Assembly: GCF_000472665.1 (NCBI RefSeq)
Contig: NZ_KI421448.1
Coordinates: 193,297-257,296 of the forward strand
DNA from: Acetobacterium malicum subsp. dehalogenans DSM 11527
GTDB taxonomy: Bacteria; Bacillota; Clostridia; Eubacteriales; Eubacteriaceae
Direction: 5' to 3'
Length of the DNA: 64,000 nucleotides
The notes below the pieces were generated by a model, which ran no database searches, had not been told where the DNA came from, and saw only the letters and a program-made list of their open reading frames with translations. The translations under genes and the position numbers were made by a program. Shown here piece by piece: positions 1 to 8,424 of the stretch. Position 1 is the stretch's first letter. Each line of letters opens with the position of its first letter.

Positions 1-69
1 TACGGCCGAAAGCCGAACAACTATTTTCTCCCGCGTTTTGGGGACATCTTTTTTTACGATATGGAGCAT
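1..69 (-). CDS. ABC transporter permease, N-terminal fragment (runs off the window)
   Basis: Read leftwards, an ATG at 69-67 opens a frame that stays open to base 1. It begins MLHIVKKDVPKTREKIVVRL. A good ribosome site (AAGGAG) lies about 8 bases before the ATG. The frame overlaps the 3' end of the upstream ATPase gene by 16 bases, which suggests translational coupling. In BMP-type (NupNOPQ-like) transporters the ATPase gene is normally followed by two permease genes, so this is inferred to be the first permease. Only 23 residues are visible and no membrane segment is reached. Confidence 0.6.
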   Translation of the reverse strand, partial: MLHIVKKDVPKTREKIVVRLSAV

Positions 70-1592
70 CCTGCTTCTCCTTCATTCATTACCCCGGACA
101 TCATCAATCCAATGGCTTCTTTGGTGGTTTTTCTGGGATCCACAATCCCCGTTACCCGACCTTCACACAAGACCATGATGCGGTCACAAAGACTCATTAA
201 TACATCCAGATCTTCACCCACATACATGATCGGCTTCATTTTTACTTTTTGTTCATTGAGCAATTCGTAGATTATCTGTGATGACCCCACATCCAGGCCT
301 CTGGTCGCATAAGCGGTCACCAGCAGTTTTGGTTCCAGTTCAATTTCCCGGCCCAGCAAGACCTTTTGAATATTACCGCCGGAAAGCAGACTGACAGCAT
401 GATTCTCAATCGCCGGCGTGGAAACATTCAGCCGCTCAACCAAAGCTTCAGCCTTATCCCGGGATACTTCCCGGGAAATGCCCATGCCTTTTTTGTTACG
501 GTAATCCTTCAATAAGACATTATCGATAATATCCATGGAGGAAACCAGACCCATCCCCAGGCGGTCCTCTGGAACAAAGCTCAGGCTGATCCCCATTTGA
601 CTGATTTTCTCAGGATTCTTGCCGACGATGTTTTCGCCTTCAAAAATAATTTCGCCTGATTTAAGATGGTAGAGCCCGGCGATCCCTTCGCATAGTTCTT
701 TCTGGCCACTGCCGGCAATTCCGGCGACGCCAAGAATTTCCCCAGCATAAAGATCAAAGCTGACATGATCCAAAATATGAACCTTGTTCCGGTCGATGGC
801 AGTGATATCTTTAACTTCCAGACATTTTCCACCCCGCTCCACCGGAACATAGGGAACATTAAGTTCCATCATATCACCAACCATCATCCCGGCCAGTTCC
901 TGGGGGGTGGTTTCTGCTTTGTTCACCGTCTGAATGGTGGTTCCTTTTCGCATAATCGTAATCCGGTCGCTGATTTCCATGACTTCTTCCAGTTTATGGG
1001 TAATAATTATCACCGAACAACCGGTTGCCACCATTTTTTTGACGATCTCAAAGAGGTTCTTAATTTCCTGAGGCGTCAATACCGCGGTGGGTTCATCCAA
1101 GATTAATATATCCGCACCACGATACAGAACCTTGAAAATTTCCAGGCTCTGCTTCTCCGCAACTGACATTTCGTAGACCTTTTTATTGGGATTAATATCC
1201 ATTCCCAATTGAGCAATCAATTTCCCCATCTCATCTAAAATCTTTTTCTTGTTTAAAAAAGGGGTTGTTTTACGACTGCCGGCGGCAACGTTTTCCATGG
1301 CCGAAAAAACATCAACCAGTTTGTAGTGCTGCGGCAACATCCCAATACCCAAATCCAGAGCAATCTTGGGGGAACTGATGTTGACCAGCTGCCCCTTCAC
1401 TTCGATCTGTCCTTCATCCGGCATATAAATGCCATTTAAGACATTCATCAGTGAACTTTTACCAGCTCCGTTTTCTCCCAATATGGCATGTACTTCTCCC
1501 TTTTTTAATGAAAATTCCACATGATCCAGGGCTTTGACTTTACCAAAAACCTTTGTGATGTTTTCCATTTTAACGACATAATCATTGTTCAT
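54..1592 (-). CDS. BMP-family (nucleoside/simple sugar) ABC transporter ATP-binding protein
   Basis: This 512-aa cytoplasmic ATPase has two fused nucleotide-binding domains and powers import of a nucleoside or simple sugar. The first domain has a full Walker A (GENGAGKSS, residues 39-47), signature-like MSVAEKQ and Walker B ILILDEPTAVL. The second has the degenerate Walker A (GIAGSGQKEL), LSGGNIQKV and TRGLDVG typical of the RbsA/YufO class. The ATG follows an AAAGGTG ribosome site. It lies downstream of the BMP lipoprotein gene, separated by a hairpin, and overlaps the start of a permease gene. The substrate cannot be read from sequence; BMP neighbours make guanosine or another nucleoside likely. 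Confidence 0.9.
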   Translation of the reverse strand: MNNDYVVKMENITKVFGKVKALDHVEFSLKKGEVHAILGENGAGKSSLMNVLNGIYMPDEGQIEVKGQLVNISSPKIALDLGIGMLPQHYKLVDVFSAMENVAAGSRKTTPFLNKKKILDEMGKLIAQLGMDINPNKKVYEMSVAEKQSLEIFKVLYRGADILILDEPTAVLTPQEIKNLFEIVKKMVATGCSVIIITHKLEEVMEISDRITIMRKGTTIQTVNKAETTPQELAGMMVGDMMELNVPYVPVERGGKCLEVKDITAIDRNKVHILDHVSFDLYAGEILGVAGIAGSGQKELCEGIAGLYHLKSGEIIFEGENIVGKNPEKISQMGISLSFVPEDRLGMGLVSSMDIIDNVLLKDYRNKKGMGISREVSRDKAEALVERLNVSTPAIENHAVSLLSGGNIQKVLLGREIELEPKLLVTAYATRGLDVGSSQIIYELLNEQKVKMKPIMYVGEDLDVLMSLCDRIMVLCEGRVTGIVDPRKTTKEAIGLMMSGVMNEGEAGCSIS

Positions 1593-1615
1593 GTTTTCAC
1601 CTTTACTAAAAATAG

Positions 1616-1641
1616 CGGACAGAGCCCAAAGGCTCTGTCCG
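1616..1641 (-). terminator. Hairpin between BMP gene and ATPase gene, likely attenuating terminator
   Basis: A perfect 11-bp inverted repeat (CGGACAGAGCC/GGCTCTGTCCG, loop CAAA) is followed on the minus strand by CTATTTTTAG. Its place just after the binding-protein gene fits the common arrangement in which most transcripts stop after the abundant lipoprotein and a minority read into the ATPase gene. Confidence 0.65.
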
Positions 1642-1655
1642 TTATACTATTTGTA

Positions 1656-2750
1656 CTATTTTAAACTACCAACAACATTATCAACAAACCAGTCCATACT
1701 TAACAGTGCTTCATCGGTCATCTTAGTTCCGGCCGATACAATAACTGCACCAGTCTGATCTTTTAGTTCACCTGAGAAAATATTCAGCTGTCCAGATTTA
1801 ATGGCGGCTTCGGCGGTGTCGACTTGTGCTTGTGCAGAGCCTGGAGCTAATGCTGTCAGGTCATCCAGTAACACAATTCCATCATTCATTCCACCCCAGT
1901 ATTGCTGAGATTTCCAGGTTCCGTCAATAACAGACTGAACCGAATCGGTGTAGTAACCGCCAAAATCCCAAAGCGGTGCGGTCATATATACTTCTGGCAT
2001 GGTTGTGGCCGCACTTAAATCATAACCAATGGATAATTTACCCGCTTCTTTAGCGGCTTCCATGGTTGCTGTTGAATCCTGATGCTGAGCTGTTACATCA
2101 CAGCCTTGTTGGATCAACGCTTCGGCAGCTGCTTTTTCAACGGTTGGATCATACCAGGTGTTGGTCCAGGAAACATTAACAGTTGCTGCCGGATTTACTG
2201 ATTTTACACCCAATGCAAAAGCGTTGATTCCACGGATAACTTCTGGAATCGGCATTGCCGCTACATAAGCTATTTTATTTGTTTTGGTTGTTAAACCAGC
2301 TACAATACCAGAAAGGTAACGGGGTTCTTCAATTTTTCCAAAGTAAGTTCCCATATTATCAGATGTCATATAACCTGAACAATGTTCAAATTTTACATCC
2401 GGGAATTCTTCAGCGGCTTCGACCATTCCATCCATGAATCCATAACTGGTTCCATAAATGATGGTACATCCCTGGTCAACCATATCTCTGATCGTCGAAA
2501 CAACGGCGCTTTTTTCTTCAGGCACGTTTTCTTTAACGATGGTTTCGACTTTGCCACCCATATTTTCAACCATTTTTGCCCGACCATTGTCGTGTGCCTG
2601 TGACCAGCCACCATCATCTGCCGGTCCGACATAGATAAACCCAACCTTGGTAACCTCATCTTTTTTAGATGTCGATCCCGAACTACATCCTGCAACGCTT
2701 ACAACCACTAAAATCAGTGCAAGCATCAATACTCCCAATCTTTTTTTCAT
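1656..2750 (-). CDS. BMP family ABC transporter substrate-binding lipoprotein
   Basis: This is a surface-anchored solute-binding lipoprotein of the BMP/PnrA (TmpC) family that delivers a nucleoside or related ligand to the adjacent ABC transporter. The frame is open further upstream, but the start at 2750 is preferred. There an AGGAGG sits 6 bases before the ATG, and the protein then begins MKKRLGVLML with a hydrophobic segment and lipobox (VAGC). That gives 364 aa. The body shows BMP features such as KVGFIYVGPADDGGWSQAHD and the WTNTWYDPTVEK segment. It is first gene of the transporter operon, with a divergent MarR-type gene upstream. Confidence 0.92.
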   Translation of the reverse strand: MKKRLGVLMLALILVVVSVAGCSSGSTSKKDEVTKVGFIYVGPADDGGWSQAHDNGRAKMVENMGGKVETIVKENVPEEKSAVVSTIRDMVDQGCTIIYGTSYGFMDGMVEAAEEFPDVKFEHCSGYMTSDNMGTYFGKIEEPRYLSGIVAGLTTKTNKIAYVAAMPIPEVIRGINAFALGVKSVNPAATVNVSWTNTWYDPTVEKAAAEALIQQGCDVTAQHQDSTATMEAAKEAGKLSIGYDLSAATTMPEVYMTAPLWDFGGYYTDSVQSVIDGTWKSQQYWGGMNDGIVLLDDLTALAPGSAQAQVDTAEAAIKSGQLNIFSGELKDQTGAVIVSAGTKMTDEALLSMDWFVDNVVGSLK

Positions 2751-2814
2751 TCTCTTCCTCCTATTTCTAATCTGGTTTAGCACTGTTAATAAAAACAGTC
2801 CTACCCACATTAAT

Positions 2815-2843
2815 ATTCTAACTAAAAAACAGCTAAATTGCAA
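2815..2843 (-). promoter_or_regulatory. Sigma-A-type promoter of the BMP transporter operon
   Basis: On the minus strand a -35 TTGCAA (2843-2838) and -10 TAGAAT (2820-2815) are separated by 17 bases. The -35 lies in an ATTGCAAT palindrome that recurs in the divergent marR promoter, so a shared regulator is possible. Confidence 0.55.
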
Positions 2844-2883
2844 TCTAAAAAAAGTTGAATAAATCAGCCACCTAAACGATGTT

Positions 2884-2916
2884 TTTATTGCAATAAACCG
2901 GTATATTCGGTATTAT
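2884..2916 (+). promoter_or_regulatory. Promoter and palindromic operator candidate of the MarR-type gene
   Basis: A -35 TTGCAA (2888-2893) and -10 TATTAT (2911-2916) are 17 bases apart. The -35 sits inside a perfect 14-bp palindrome, TTTATTGCAATAAA (2884-2897). A protein bound there would block the promoter, so autoregulation by the MarR-type product is inferred. Confidence 0.55.
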
Positions 2917-2987
2917 TATTATGTAACCGAGGTGAACCAGATTCTTCACCCTGTTAAATGGAAGTTTGTATTGAAAGGAGTGTCATT

Positions 2988-3608
2988 TTGAAAAAAGAGA
3001 AGAAAAGCAAGAAACCGGATATCAAAGAAGTCAAAGATTCGAAAAAAGAGACCAAAAAGAAAAGTGCTGCTGAAGAAAAAAAAGTAGGGTCGGTTCCTAA
3101 GAAAGAAAAATCAACCATGCCGAAATTGGTTCCGCCTGATTCAGCGGTTGATCATACTGCACTTAAGAAACTGATGATCGATTCTGCTGTGCTTTATCAG
3201 AATATTCTTGTTTTGCCCCAGTCCTTTACCGTTAATGAAGCGACCTATTCTTTATATCCTTCTGAACTGAAAGCCCTTGATATGATCGGACAATTTTCAG
3301 GTATTAATCTGACCCAATTAGCCAACAAATTGGGGATTTCGAAAAGTGCCATTTCAAAGTGCACCTCCAAACTGCTGGAAAAAGAACTGATCGGAAAAGA
3401 AAAATCCCCGGTCAATGTGCGAGAAGTGGTTTTCACCCTGAGACCGGATGGGCAATCTATTTTTGACCAGCTGGAAAATGTCCACACCAATCTGTTCGAA
3501 CCTTTTAACAAGTCACTGGACGGATTCTCGAATCAGGAGATCAACGACCTTCACCGCATGTTTTTAAGCATTCAATCCAGTCTCACTGAGATTATTGATA
3601 ACGTCTGA
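2988..3608 (+). CDS. MarR-family winged-helix transcriptional regulator with Lys-rich N-terminus
   Basis: The predicted product is a MarR-type DNA-binding regulator. The winged helix is visible as LTQLANKLGISKSAISKCTSKLLEKELIGKEK, here split by position: recognition helix near residues 115-135 and wing after it (EVVFTLRPDGQSIF). An ATG exists at 2958 but has no ribosome site. The TTG at 2988 follows AAAGGAG at 7 bases and is preferred, giving 206 aa. The first ~45 residues are extremely Lys/Glu-rich and low complexity, which is unusual for MarR proteins. It is divergent from the BMP operon with matching TTGCAA promoter palindromes, so it may control that operon. Confidence 0.8.
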   Translation: MKKEKKSKKPDIKEVKDSKKETKKKSAAEEKKVGSVPKKEKSTMPKLVPPDSAVDHTALKKLMIDSAVLYQNILVLPQSFTVNEATYSLYPSELKALDMIGQFSGINLTQLANKLGISKSAISKCTSKLLEKELIGKEKSPVNVREVVFTLRPDGQSIFDQLENVHTNLFEPFNKSLDGFSNQEINDLHRMFLSIQSSLTEIIDNV

Positions 3609-3642
3609 ATTAACACGAGCCACTTGTTGTCGCACAACTACC

Positions 3643-3740
3643 GTACCGACCAATTGTTAATCTGTTGTTCGCTGCGGGATCGGACAGGCTTCGCCGTGTT
3701 CGCCCCGATGCGTACAACATGATGTAACAATTGTCGGTAC
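3643..3740 (-). repeat. MITE-like interspersed repeat, copy 1 (internally deleted, 98 bp)
   Basis: The element begins GTACCGACCAATTGTTAA and ends TTAACAATTGTCGGTAC-like as its imperfect inverted partner. It matches the ends of the 188-bp copies at 19747 and 29972 in opposite orientation, but lacks their middle ~90 bases. It has no coding capacity. The left flank (TTGTCGCACAAC) resembles the other repeat families of the window. Confidence 0.75.
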
Positions 3741-3794
3741 TACTTTATCTGTTGCGAAAACTGGTGGCTCTTTTTTTGATCCATGTGTCCCGTT

Positions 3795-5153
3795 TTATAA
3801 TGCTTCCTGGGTTGCAATTTCTTCCTGATTGCCGAAGGTTTCGCGGGAGTATATTTTTTTCTCATAAATTTTTGTCCCCGGACGTTCCAGGGCGCCCATT
3901 AAAAATTGGTAGTAGGCCCCCGGGGTGACGATGTTTCCCGTGGCCGGTTTTTCAAAACCGGTGTTCTCAAAAAGCGAGTCGGCAACCTTGACACAATTGG
4001 TATTAAGGGCAAAGTAGGTTTTTAACGGACCCTTTTTAAATTTATAAAACCGGGCCCCAGTACCCTTATAGATAATATCTTCAACCCCGGTGTAATCATC
4101 CGCTTTCAGTAATCCCTGCTCAGCCAATTGGGTATCGCAAAACCATTCAACCATATTTTCCTGAAAGCGGCTATAATTATCCTTGATGATTGCCAGTTCT
4201 TCATCGGTGAAGGCAACCTTAAAGGAGATCAGCACCTTCCCATCATTGAGAACCGATTTTCTTAGATACCGATCCTTGTCACAGATAAAAAGCACGCCAT
4301 CACTCATAGCTCCGCCTAAGCGGTAGGAGTGACCGTCAAAATTTCCATAGGAAATGGCTTCATTGCCAAAGATCAGATCCACATGCCCAAATGCTTCCAT
4401 GAATTTTTTGGACAAATGAACCAGAATTTCCACGTTCATGGGATTAATTCCAGCTTTCTCGGGAATCATAATTTCCTGGGATAGAACATAGGCATTAGCA
4501 TCTTCAGAAGCAATTTTATTATCATATTTTTTTAGTAAGGTCATCGGAACAAAGGCTCCCAGTAATGAAGGCAAGGCTATCCGCATTTTGCGCTGAAATT
4601 GTTTAGCTGTCTTGCTCATTTTTTCCTGTGTTTCCTGATCATTAAAAGCGTCAAAGACTAAAGTCACCCCATACCAGACCAGGTAGATTCCGGCGACTAT
4701 CGCGAAACTGGCAGTCTTAAAATAGCTGTTAATAAACAGATAGATACCGAAAATAAAACTCAGCAGACCACTAATAAAGTAGAACCCGTAATTGGGAACG
4801 CCATCCCGCCAATAAGTCACTGCCGAAATTAATTTGGCAAAGCTGTTAATTAATACATAGGCGGCAAAAATATAGGGAATCAGCTCGGCGACGGTTAATC
4901 TGAAATAAAACAGCAACAGCGCAAAAATCAAATTGACCGCTGCTCCGAATATTTTCATCTTTTTGCTGTCGCCGTGAGCTTTGAAGAACACTGAAATAAG
5001 GTTAATTCCGGCAAAAACGACCAGGGCCGCCATTAACAAAACCACAATTTGTTCCACTGAGGTTCTGGGATGGATGATCATATAAATACCAATCCCCCCG
5101 ACGCCAACTCCGGAAAGTGTCCCCAGAAATTTTTTTATATTTTTCTCATTCAT
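3795..5153 (-). CDS. DUF308/HdeD-like membrane protein with possible permuted-papain-like C-terminal domain
   Basis: The 452-aa product has about six membrane segments in residues 11-170 (roughly 11-28, 35-57, 66-86, 88-110, 122-143, 148-170), resembling the DUF308/HdeD short-repeat membrane family. A cytoplasmic or external domain follows from ~215. It contains FGHVDLIFG (His257) and NTNCVKVADSLF (Cys387). A His box preceding a Cys box is the order seen in circularly permuted NlpC/P60 (YiiX-like) enzymes, so a thiol hydrolase is possible but only inferred. It is monocistronic as far as can be seen. No function is known to me for this combination. Confidence 0.6.
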   Translation of the reverse strand: MNEKNIKKFLGTLSGVGVGGIGIYMIIHPRTSVEQIVVLLMAALVVFAGINLISVFFKAHGDSKKMKIFGAAVNLIFALLLFYFRLTVAELIPYIFAAYVLINSFAKLISAVTYWRDGVPNYGFYFISGLLSFIFGIYLFINSYFKTASFAIVAGIYLVWYGVTLVFDAFNDQETQEKMSKTAKQFQRKMRIALPSLLGAFVPMTLLKKYDNKIASEDANAYVLSQEIMIPEKAGINPMNVEILVHLSKKFMEAFGHVDLIFGNEAISYGNFDGHSYRLGGAMSDGVLFICDKDRYLRKSVLNDGKVLISFKVAFTDEELAIIKDNYSRFQENMVEWFCDTQLAEQGLLKADDYTGVEDIIYKGTGARFYKFKKGPLKTYFALNTNCVKVADSLFENTGFEKPATGNIVTPGAYYQFLMGALERPGTKIYEKKIYSRETFGNQEEIATQEAL

Positions 5154-5257
5154 TTTATCACCCTTCCCAGTGACTGTATTTAGTCTGCTCTCCTTGACCA
5201 GACGCAGACGACAAGATGTTTCTTGGCTGATCGGATCTTATCGGTGCCAACAGTTTT

Positions 5258-5944
5258 TTACTGTTGGTAAACCGCTGCATTCTGCTCATTAGCCGGGCTA
5301 TCTTCCTGTATCCCGTAACTTTCCAGTTTCAGGCGCATTTGTTTTTCGTCTACCGGACCTTTTTCGATTTCATAGCTGATGACACATATCGCCGGCGAAC
5401 ATTGGTTTAATTCAGTGAGGAAAGCCATGAATGTTTGATCACTTCCAGAACAGACCACCGCAAATTCACAGGTCGCTAAATACTTACCGTCCGGCCCTGC
5501 AATTACTTTCTCTTCATTTGCTAAAAAACCTGCATCGATTCTCGTTCCCAGCCGATCATCAATCTGGATATCGGCTGAACCAAACTCCAGTGAAGTCAGG
5601 CCGACCTTTGCCGATTCAGCCATTTTTGCCACCGCCTCATACAAGCTGACGGTATCCAGACTTTCCGGCAGATTTCGCTGGTTATCATTCAACTGCTCAC
5701 CAATTGTATTAAGCTGCTTTAAATAGGTTTCCTCAGTCATTTCGTCCGGCAATTCCAGATTATAGCGTACTTTTTCTACCAGTATCAATCTATTCTCGCG
5801 ATAAGTTTCATATTTGGGGATCACCAACAAGGCGATCAGAATGACAATCAAAGCCCCAGCGACAATTGCCTTCTCAATCCTTATTTTTTTATTTTTCCGG
5901 TGATGCTCCATCGTTTTGGAGGCTTTCTGATCAAATCGCTCCAT
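5258..5944 (-). CDS. pilO: PilO-like type IV pilus inner-membrane alignment protein
   Basis: This 228-aa protein has a short basic N-terminus, one membrane helix (residues ~27-44), a coiled-coil-prone stretch, and a mixed alpha/beta domain, the usual PilO plan. In type IV pilus systems PilO pairs with PilN on the outer face of the cytoplasmic membrane. The assignment rests on this architecture plus position directly after PilM- and PilN-like genes. It is last in the pilus operon. A CCAACAG/CTGTTGG hairpin overlaps its stop codon but has no good T-run on the minus strand. Confidence 0.65.
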   Translation of the reverse strand: MERFDQKASKTMEHHRKNKKIRIEKAIVAGALIVILIALLVIPKYETYRENRLILVEKVRYNLELPDEMTEETYLKQLNTIGEQLNDNQRNLPESLDTVSLYEAVAKMAESAKVGLTSLEFGSADIQIDDRLGTRIDAGFLANEEKVIAGPDGKYLATCEFAVVCSGSDQTFMAFLTELNQCSPAICVISYEIEKGPVDEKQMRLKLESYGIQEDSPANEQNAAVYQQ

Positions 5945-5959
5945 TTTCCCGCTCTCCTC

Positions 5960-6526
5960 TTATACCTCAGTCACTTGAATATCTAATGTAAATTCCCACA
6001 CTTCTTCCCCAATTACTGGTTTATAATCAGCCGCTGTTCCCTCTTTTTTATTGGTGTTAACCATATTAATCGCTTTAAAAATATCCAGGCCAGCGAGCTT
6101 TTCTTTGAATTCCATAATCTCTTCTTGCTTTTGTGTTTCTCCCGAAATAATCAACCGCCCATCCTCAAAATTATAGTTTGAAAGTCGAACCCCAGCAGGC
6201 AGGACCTTGTGAATTTCGACCATCGTTTGCAGTGGCTGCTCTTTTCTTTTGCTGATGGATTCCAGGATAAGCTGACGATGTTCCAACACCGCTTTTTGAT
6301 GCGAAAGACTGTCATAAATAACCTGATAATCCGATTTGGTTTCGATTATTGCTTCCAACTCTTCGATTTCATTCCGGCAACGCAGATCCAAATAAGCCAA
6401 AACCCCATAAATCATCAGCACTCCCAGAACTAATCCAAGAAAAATCATTTTGCCATTACTTTTGGGCTCACTTTCTCGCTTCTTTTTTCCCGGAACAACC
6501 GGCAGTAAGTTCATTTCCTGCTTCAT
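5960..6526 (-). CDS. pilN: PilN-like type IV pilus assembly protein
   Basis: The 188-aa product starts MKQEMNLLPV, the N-L-L-P motif PilN uses to bind PilM. A membrane helix follows (~26-46), then a coiled coil (~48-95) and a ferredoxin-like region with VRLSNYNFEDGRLIISGET. It overlaps the PilM-like gene by 4 bases, consistent with translational coupling. PilN links the cytoplasmic PilM ring to PilO. Confidence 0.75.
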   Translation of the reverse strand: MKQEMNLLPVVPGKKKRESEPKSNGKMIFLGLVLGVLMIYGVLAYLDLRCRNEIEELEAIIETKSDYQVIYDSLSHQKAVLEHRQLILESISKRKEQPLQTMVEIHKVLPAGVRLSNYNFEDGRLIISGETQKQEEIMEFKEKLAGLDIFKAINMVNTNKKEGTAADYKPVIGEEVWEFTLDIQVTEV

Positions 6527-7491
6527 AGTAATTTAACACGCCCACTGTTCTGAGCACTTTTTATCAACCCACATACGCAGGGTGTAATTAAACAAAGTTC
6601 GGCTTTAGAGATCAATCTGGGAAAAATCAGATCCTCGTTCTCATCCAACAGAAAATAAGTTGGTTTTATTTCTTTGTTCGTCCATCGCTTTAGATATTCC
6701 AGCACGCCACGATGCAGGCTTTCTCCCCCCATTAGATAAATGTTTCCATTTTCTTCGACTTTTTCACCGCCCAAAGGAGGCAGTAATATTTGCTTGGCCG
6801 TTTTAATAATCTGTTGCAGATAAGCTTCCCCATCCCAATCTTTTTCCAACCTGATCCGATGATTTTCGCTGAGTGAATCCCCCTGAAAATAAAAGAATCG
6901 GGTGCTTTCTTTTCCCATATCAATGATCAGCGTTTGCTGATCCGCGGTCTGATTGATCAGTATGTCAAATGTATAAAATTGAGGAATAATTGCATTTAAA
7001 CCACAGCCGTTCTGTCTGAAAATTCTTGTGCAATAACCCAAAAACGTTTTTCTTACCGCCACGCCCAACACATCCAGATTTTTGTCATTCATGCCCAGGT
7101 ATTCAAGCCATTGAGTACGCTCCCGGGCCAAAAAATCGATCCGCCAATATTCCATATTTTCTGATGTGAGCTGCTGCATCTGCCAAAAAATGGCATCTTC
7201 CACCTCAGCAATCGTCATCATCGGAAAGGTAAATGTTTCAACCATCATTTCCTGATGGTTGATTAATAGGATCACCTCATCGTTACGGCGATGTCCTCTT
7301 AACAGCGATCGCAAAAAACCCCTGGTTTTTGGTTTCTTATTCGAATCGACGTTAGACCAGATTTGTTCCAATGTCTTTTCAATCCGAAAATCCTTAATTT
7401 GCACCATTCCTGACTCATCTATACTCCCAACAACCATTTTTGTCAGTGCTTCACCCAGATCGACAACCCAGAGCTTTTTACTCTTTTTCAA
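6523..7491 (-). CDS. pilM: PilM-like actin-fold type IV pilus assembly protein
   Basis: This 322-aa soluble protein has actin-like ATPase signatures near both ends: VVDLGEALTKMVVG at the N-terminus and LIIDMGKESTRFFYF midway, plus a YLMGG adenosine-type motif near residue 245. PilM forms a cytoplasmic platform that binds the PilN N-terminus. It sits between the last prepilin gene and pilN, as in many Gram-positive type IV pilus clusters. The family is divergent, so the call relies partly on context. Confidence 0.75.
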   Translation of the reverse strand: MKKSKKLWVVDLGEALTKMVVGSIDESGMVQIKDFRIEKTLEQIWSNVDSNKKPKTRGFLRSLLRGHRRNDEVILLINHQEMMVETFTFPMMTIAEVEDAIFWQMQQLTSENMEYWRIDFLARERTQWLEYLGMNDKNLDVLGVAVRKTFLGYCTRIFRQNGCGLNAIIPQFYTFDILINQTADQQTLIIDMGKESTRFFYFQGDSLSENHRIRLEKDWDGEAYLQQIIKTAKQILLPPLGGEKVEENGNIYLMGGESLHRGVLEYLKRWTNKEIKPTYFLLDENEDLIFPRLISKAELCLITPCVCGLIKSAQNSGRVKLL

Positions 7492-7495
7492 AGGA

Positions 7496-7924
7496 TCATA
7501 CCCCTCCCAACATTTTCCAGTTAAACCTCACAATCTGACCCGACGGCGCTCCTGTCACTTCAGACCGTAATTCTATTTCACCACTAAACGCTTTTTGATA
7601 GGTCCGAAATTGACTTGCTACTTCCACAAAACGCAGCTTTTCTGATGTTTTATAAACTCGGATCTCATAATACCCCCCGTTTTCATCTAAGACCTTACCA
7701 TTTGTGCCCTCATAATTGACATCTTCTTCCAACTCAGCCTGAAGAATAGCCATGGCATTTTTTCCCGTCAGAATGCATAACTCATAATCCTGATTTAAGA
7801 TATTTGCCTCGAGTTCGGCCGTGCTCCAGGTTAAAATAGAACCTGCCGCTGCGGCCAGAATAGCAATGACGACCAGAACCAGAGGCAGAACAAATCCCTT
7901 TTGATTCAAGCTCAGTTTTTTCAT
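7496..7924 (-). CDS. Prepilin-like protein without Glu5 (PilX/GspK-like minor pilin)
   Basis: The start at 7924 is chosen because GGTGG precedes it and the ATG overlaps the upstream stop as ATGA. The 142-aa product begins MKKLSLNQKGFVLPLVLVVI, a prepilin-peptidase site (G|F) followed by a hydrophobic helix. Position +5 is not Glu. Lack of Glu5 is typical of GspK/PilX-like tip or minor pilins, which prime assembly. It is fifth of five consecutive prepilin genes and lies just upstream of pilM. Confidence 0.7.
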   Translation of the reverse strand: MKKLSLNQKGFVLPLVLVVIAILAAAAGSILTWSTAELEANILNQDYELCILTGKNAMAILQAELEEDVNYEGTNGKVLDENGGYYEIRVYKTSEKLRFVEVASQFRTYQKAFSGEIELRSEVTGAPSGQIVRFNWKMLGGV

Positions 7925-8424
7925 ACAAATTCCACCGTTCTCCCGTGAAAAATCGTTGTCTCCCGGCAATAGATCGTTCCATCAATGGTCAGATGATATT
8001 TTAATATGATTTCCTGATGGGGTCCCAACGTCATCGCGAAATATTGAATACCATCAGCAAATTGACTACTCTGGCCTTTTCCGATCGGATTCAAGCCATC
8101 TTTATAAACCTTGTATCGTCTTAAATAACCACTGCTGTATAGATAATAATTATAGTAAAGATCAGGGCTTTCCAGATCCTGAAGATAAACCCGGCCATTC
8201 TTAAAATAAATTTTTTCCGATTTCAGCACCTGTTTTTGAAAATACAGCTCCAAATAACGCTCGGTGTAAAATAATTTTTGGTTGGTCTCAGCCTTTTGAC
8301 TGATTGTATTGGTATAGATCAAACCCGATAACAGCAAACCAAGCACCAATGAGACAACCATTAACGAAGTCAGAACTTCAATAAGCGAAAAGCCATCATT
8401 TTTTCTAAATCCCCGTTCACTCAT
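7921..8424 (-). CDS. Prepilin-type N-methylation protein (minor pilin)
   Basis: From the ATG at 8424, which overlaps the preceding gene by 8 bases, the product is 167 aa. It starts MSERGFRKNDGFSLIEVLTS, a type IV prepilin signal with G|FSLIE and a ~20-residue hydrophobic helix. The C-terminal domain is beta-rich, resembling PilW/GspJ-like minor pilins, but this is inferred from gene order. The longer upstream reading frame lacks a ribosome site. Confidence 0.75.
   Translation of the reverse strand: MSERGFRKNDGFSLIEVLTSLMVVSLVLGLLLSGLIYTNTISQKAETNQKLFYTERYLELYFQKQVLKSEKIYFKNGRVYLQDLESPDLYYNYYLYSSGYLRRYKVYKDGLNPIGKGQSSQFADGIQYFAMTLGPHQEIILKYHLTIDGTIYCRETTIFHGRTVEFV

Noticed and set aside
2647..2843. 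Longer N-terminus of the BMP lipoprotein from 2843
   Set aside because: It would bury the signal peptide and lipobox 31 residues in, overlap the promoter, and has no ribosome site; 2750 fits.
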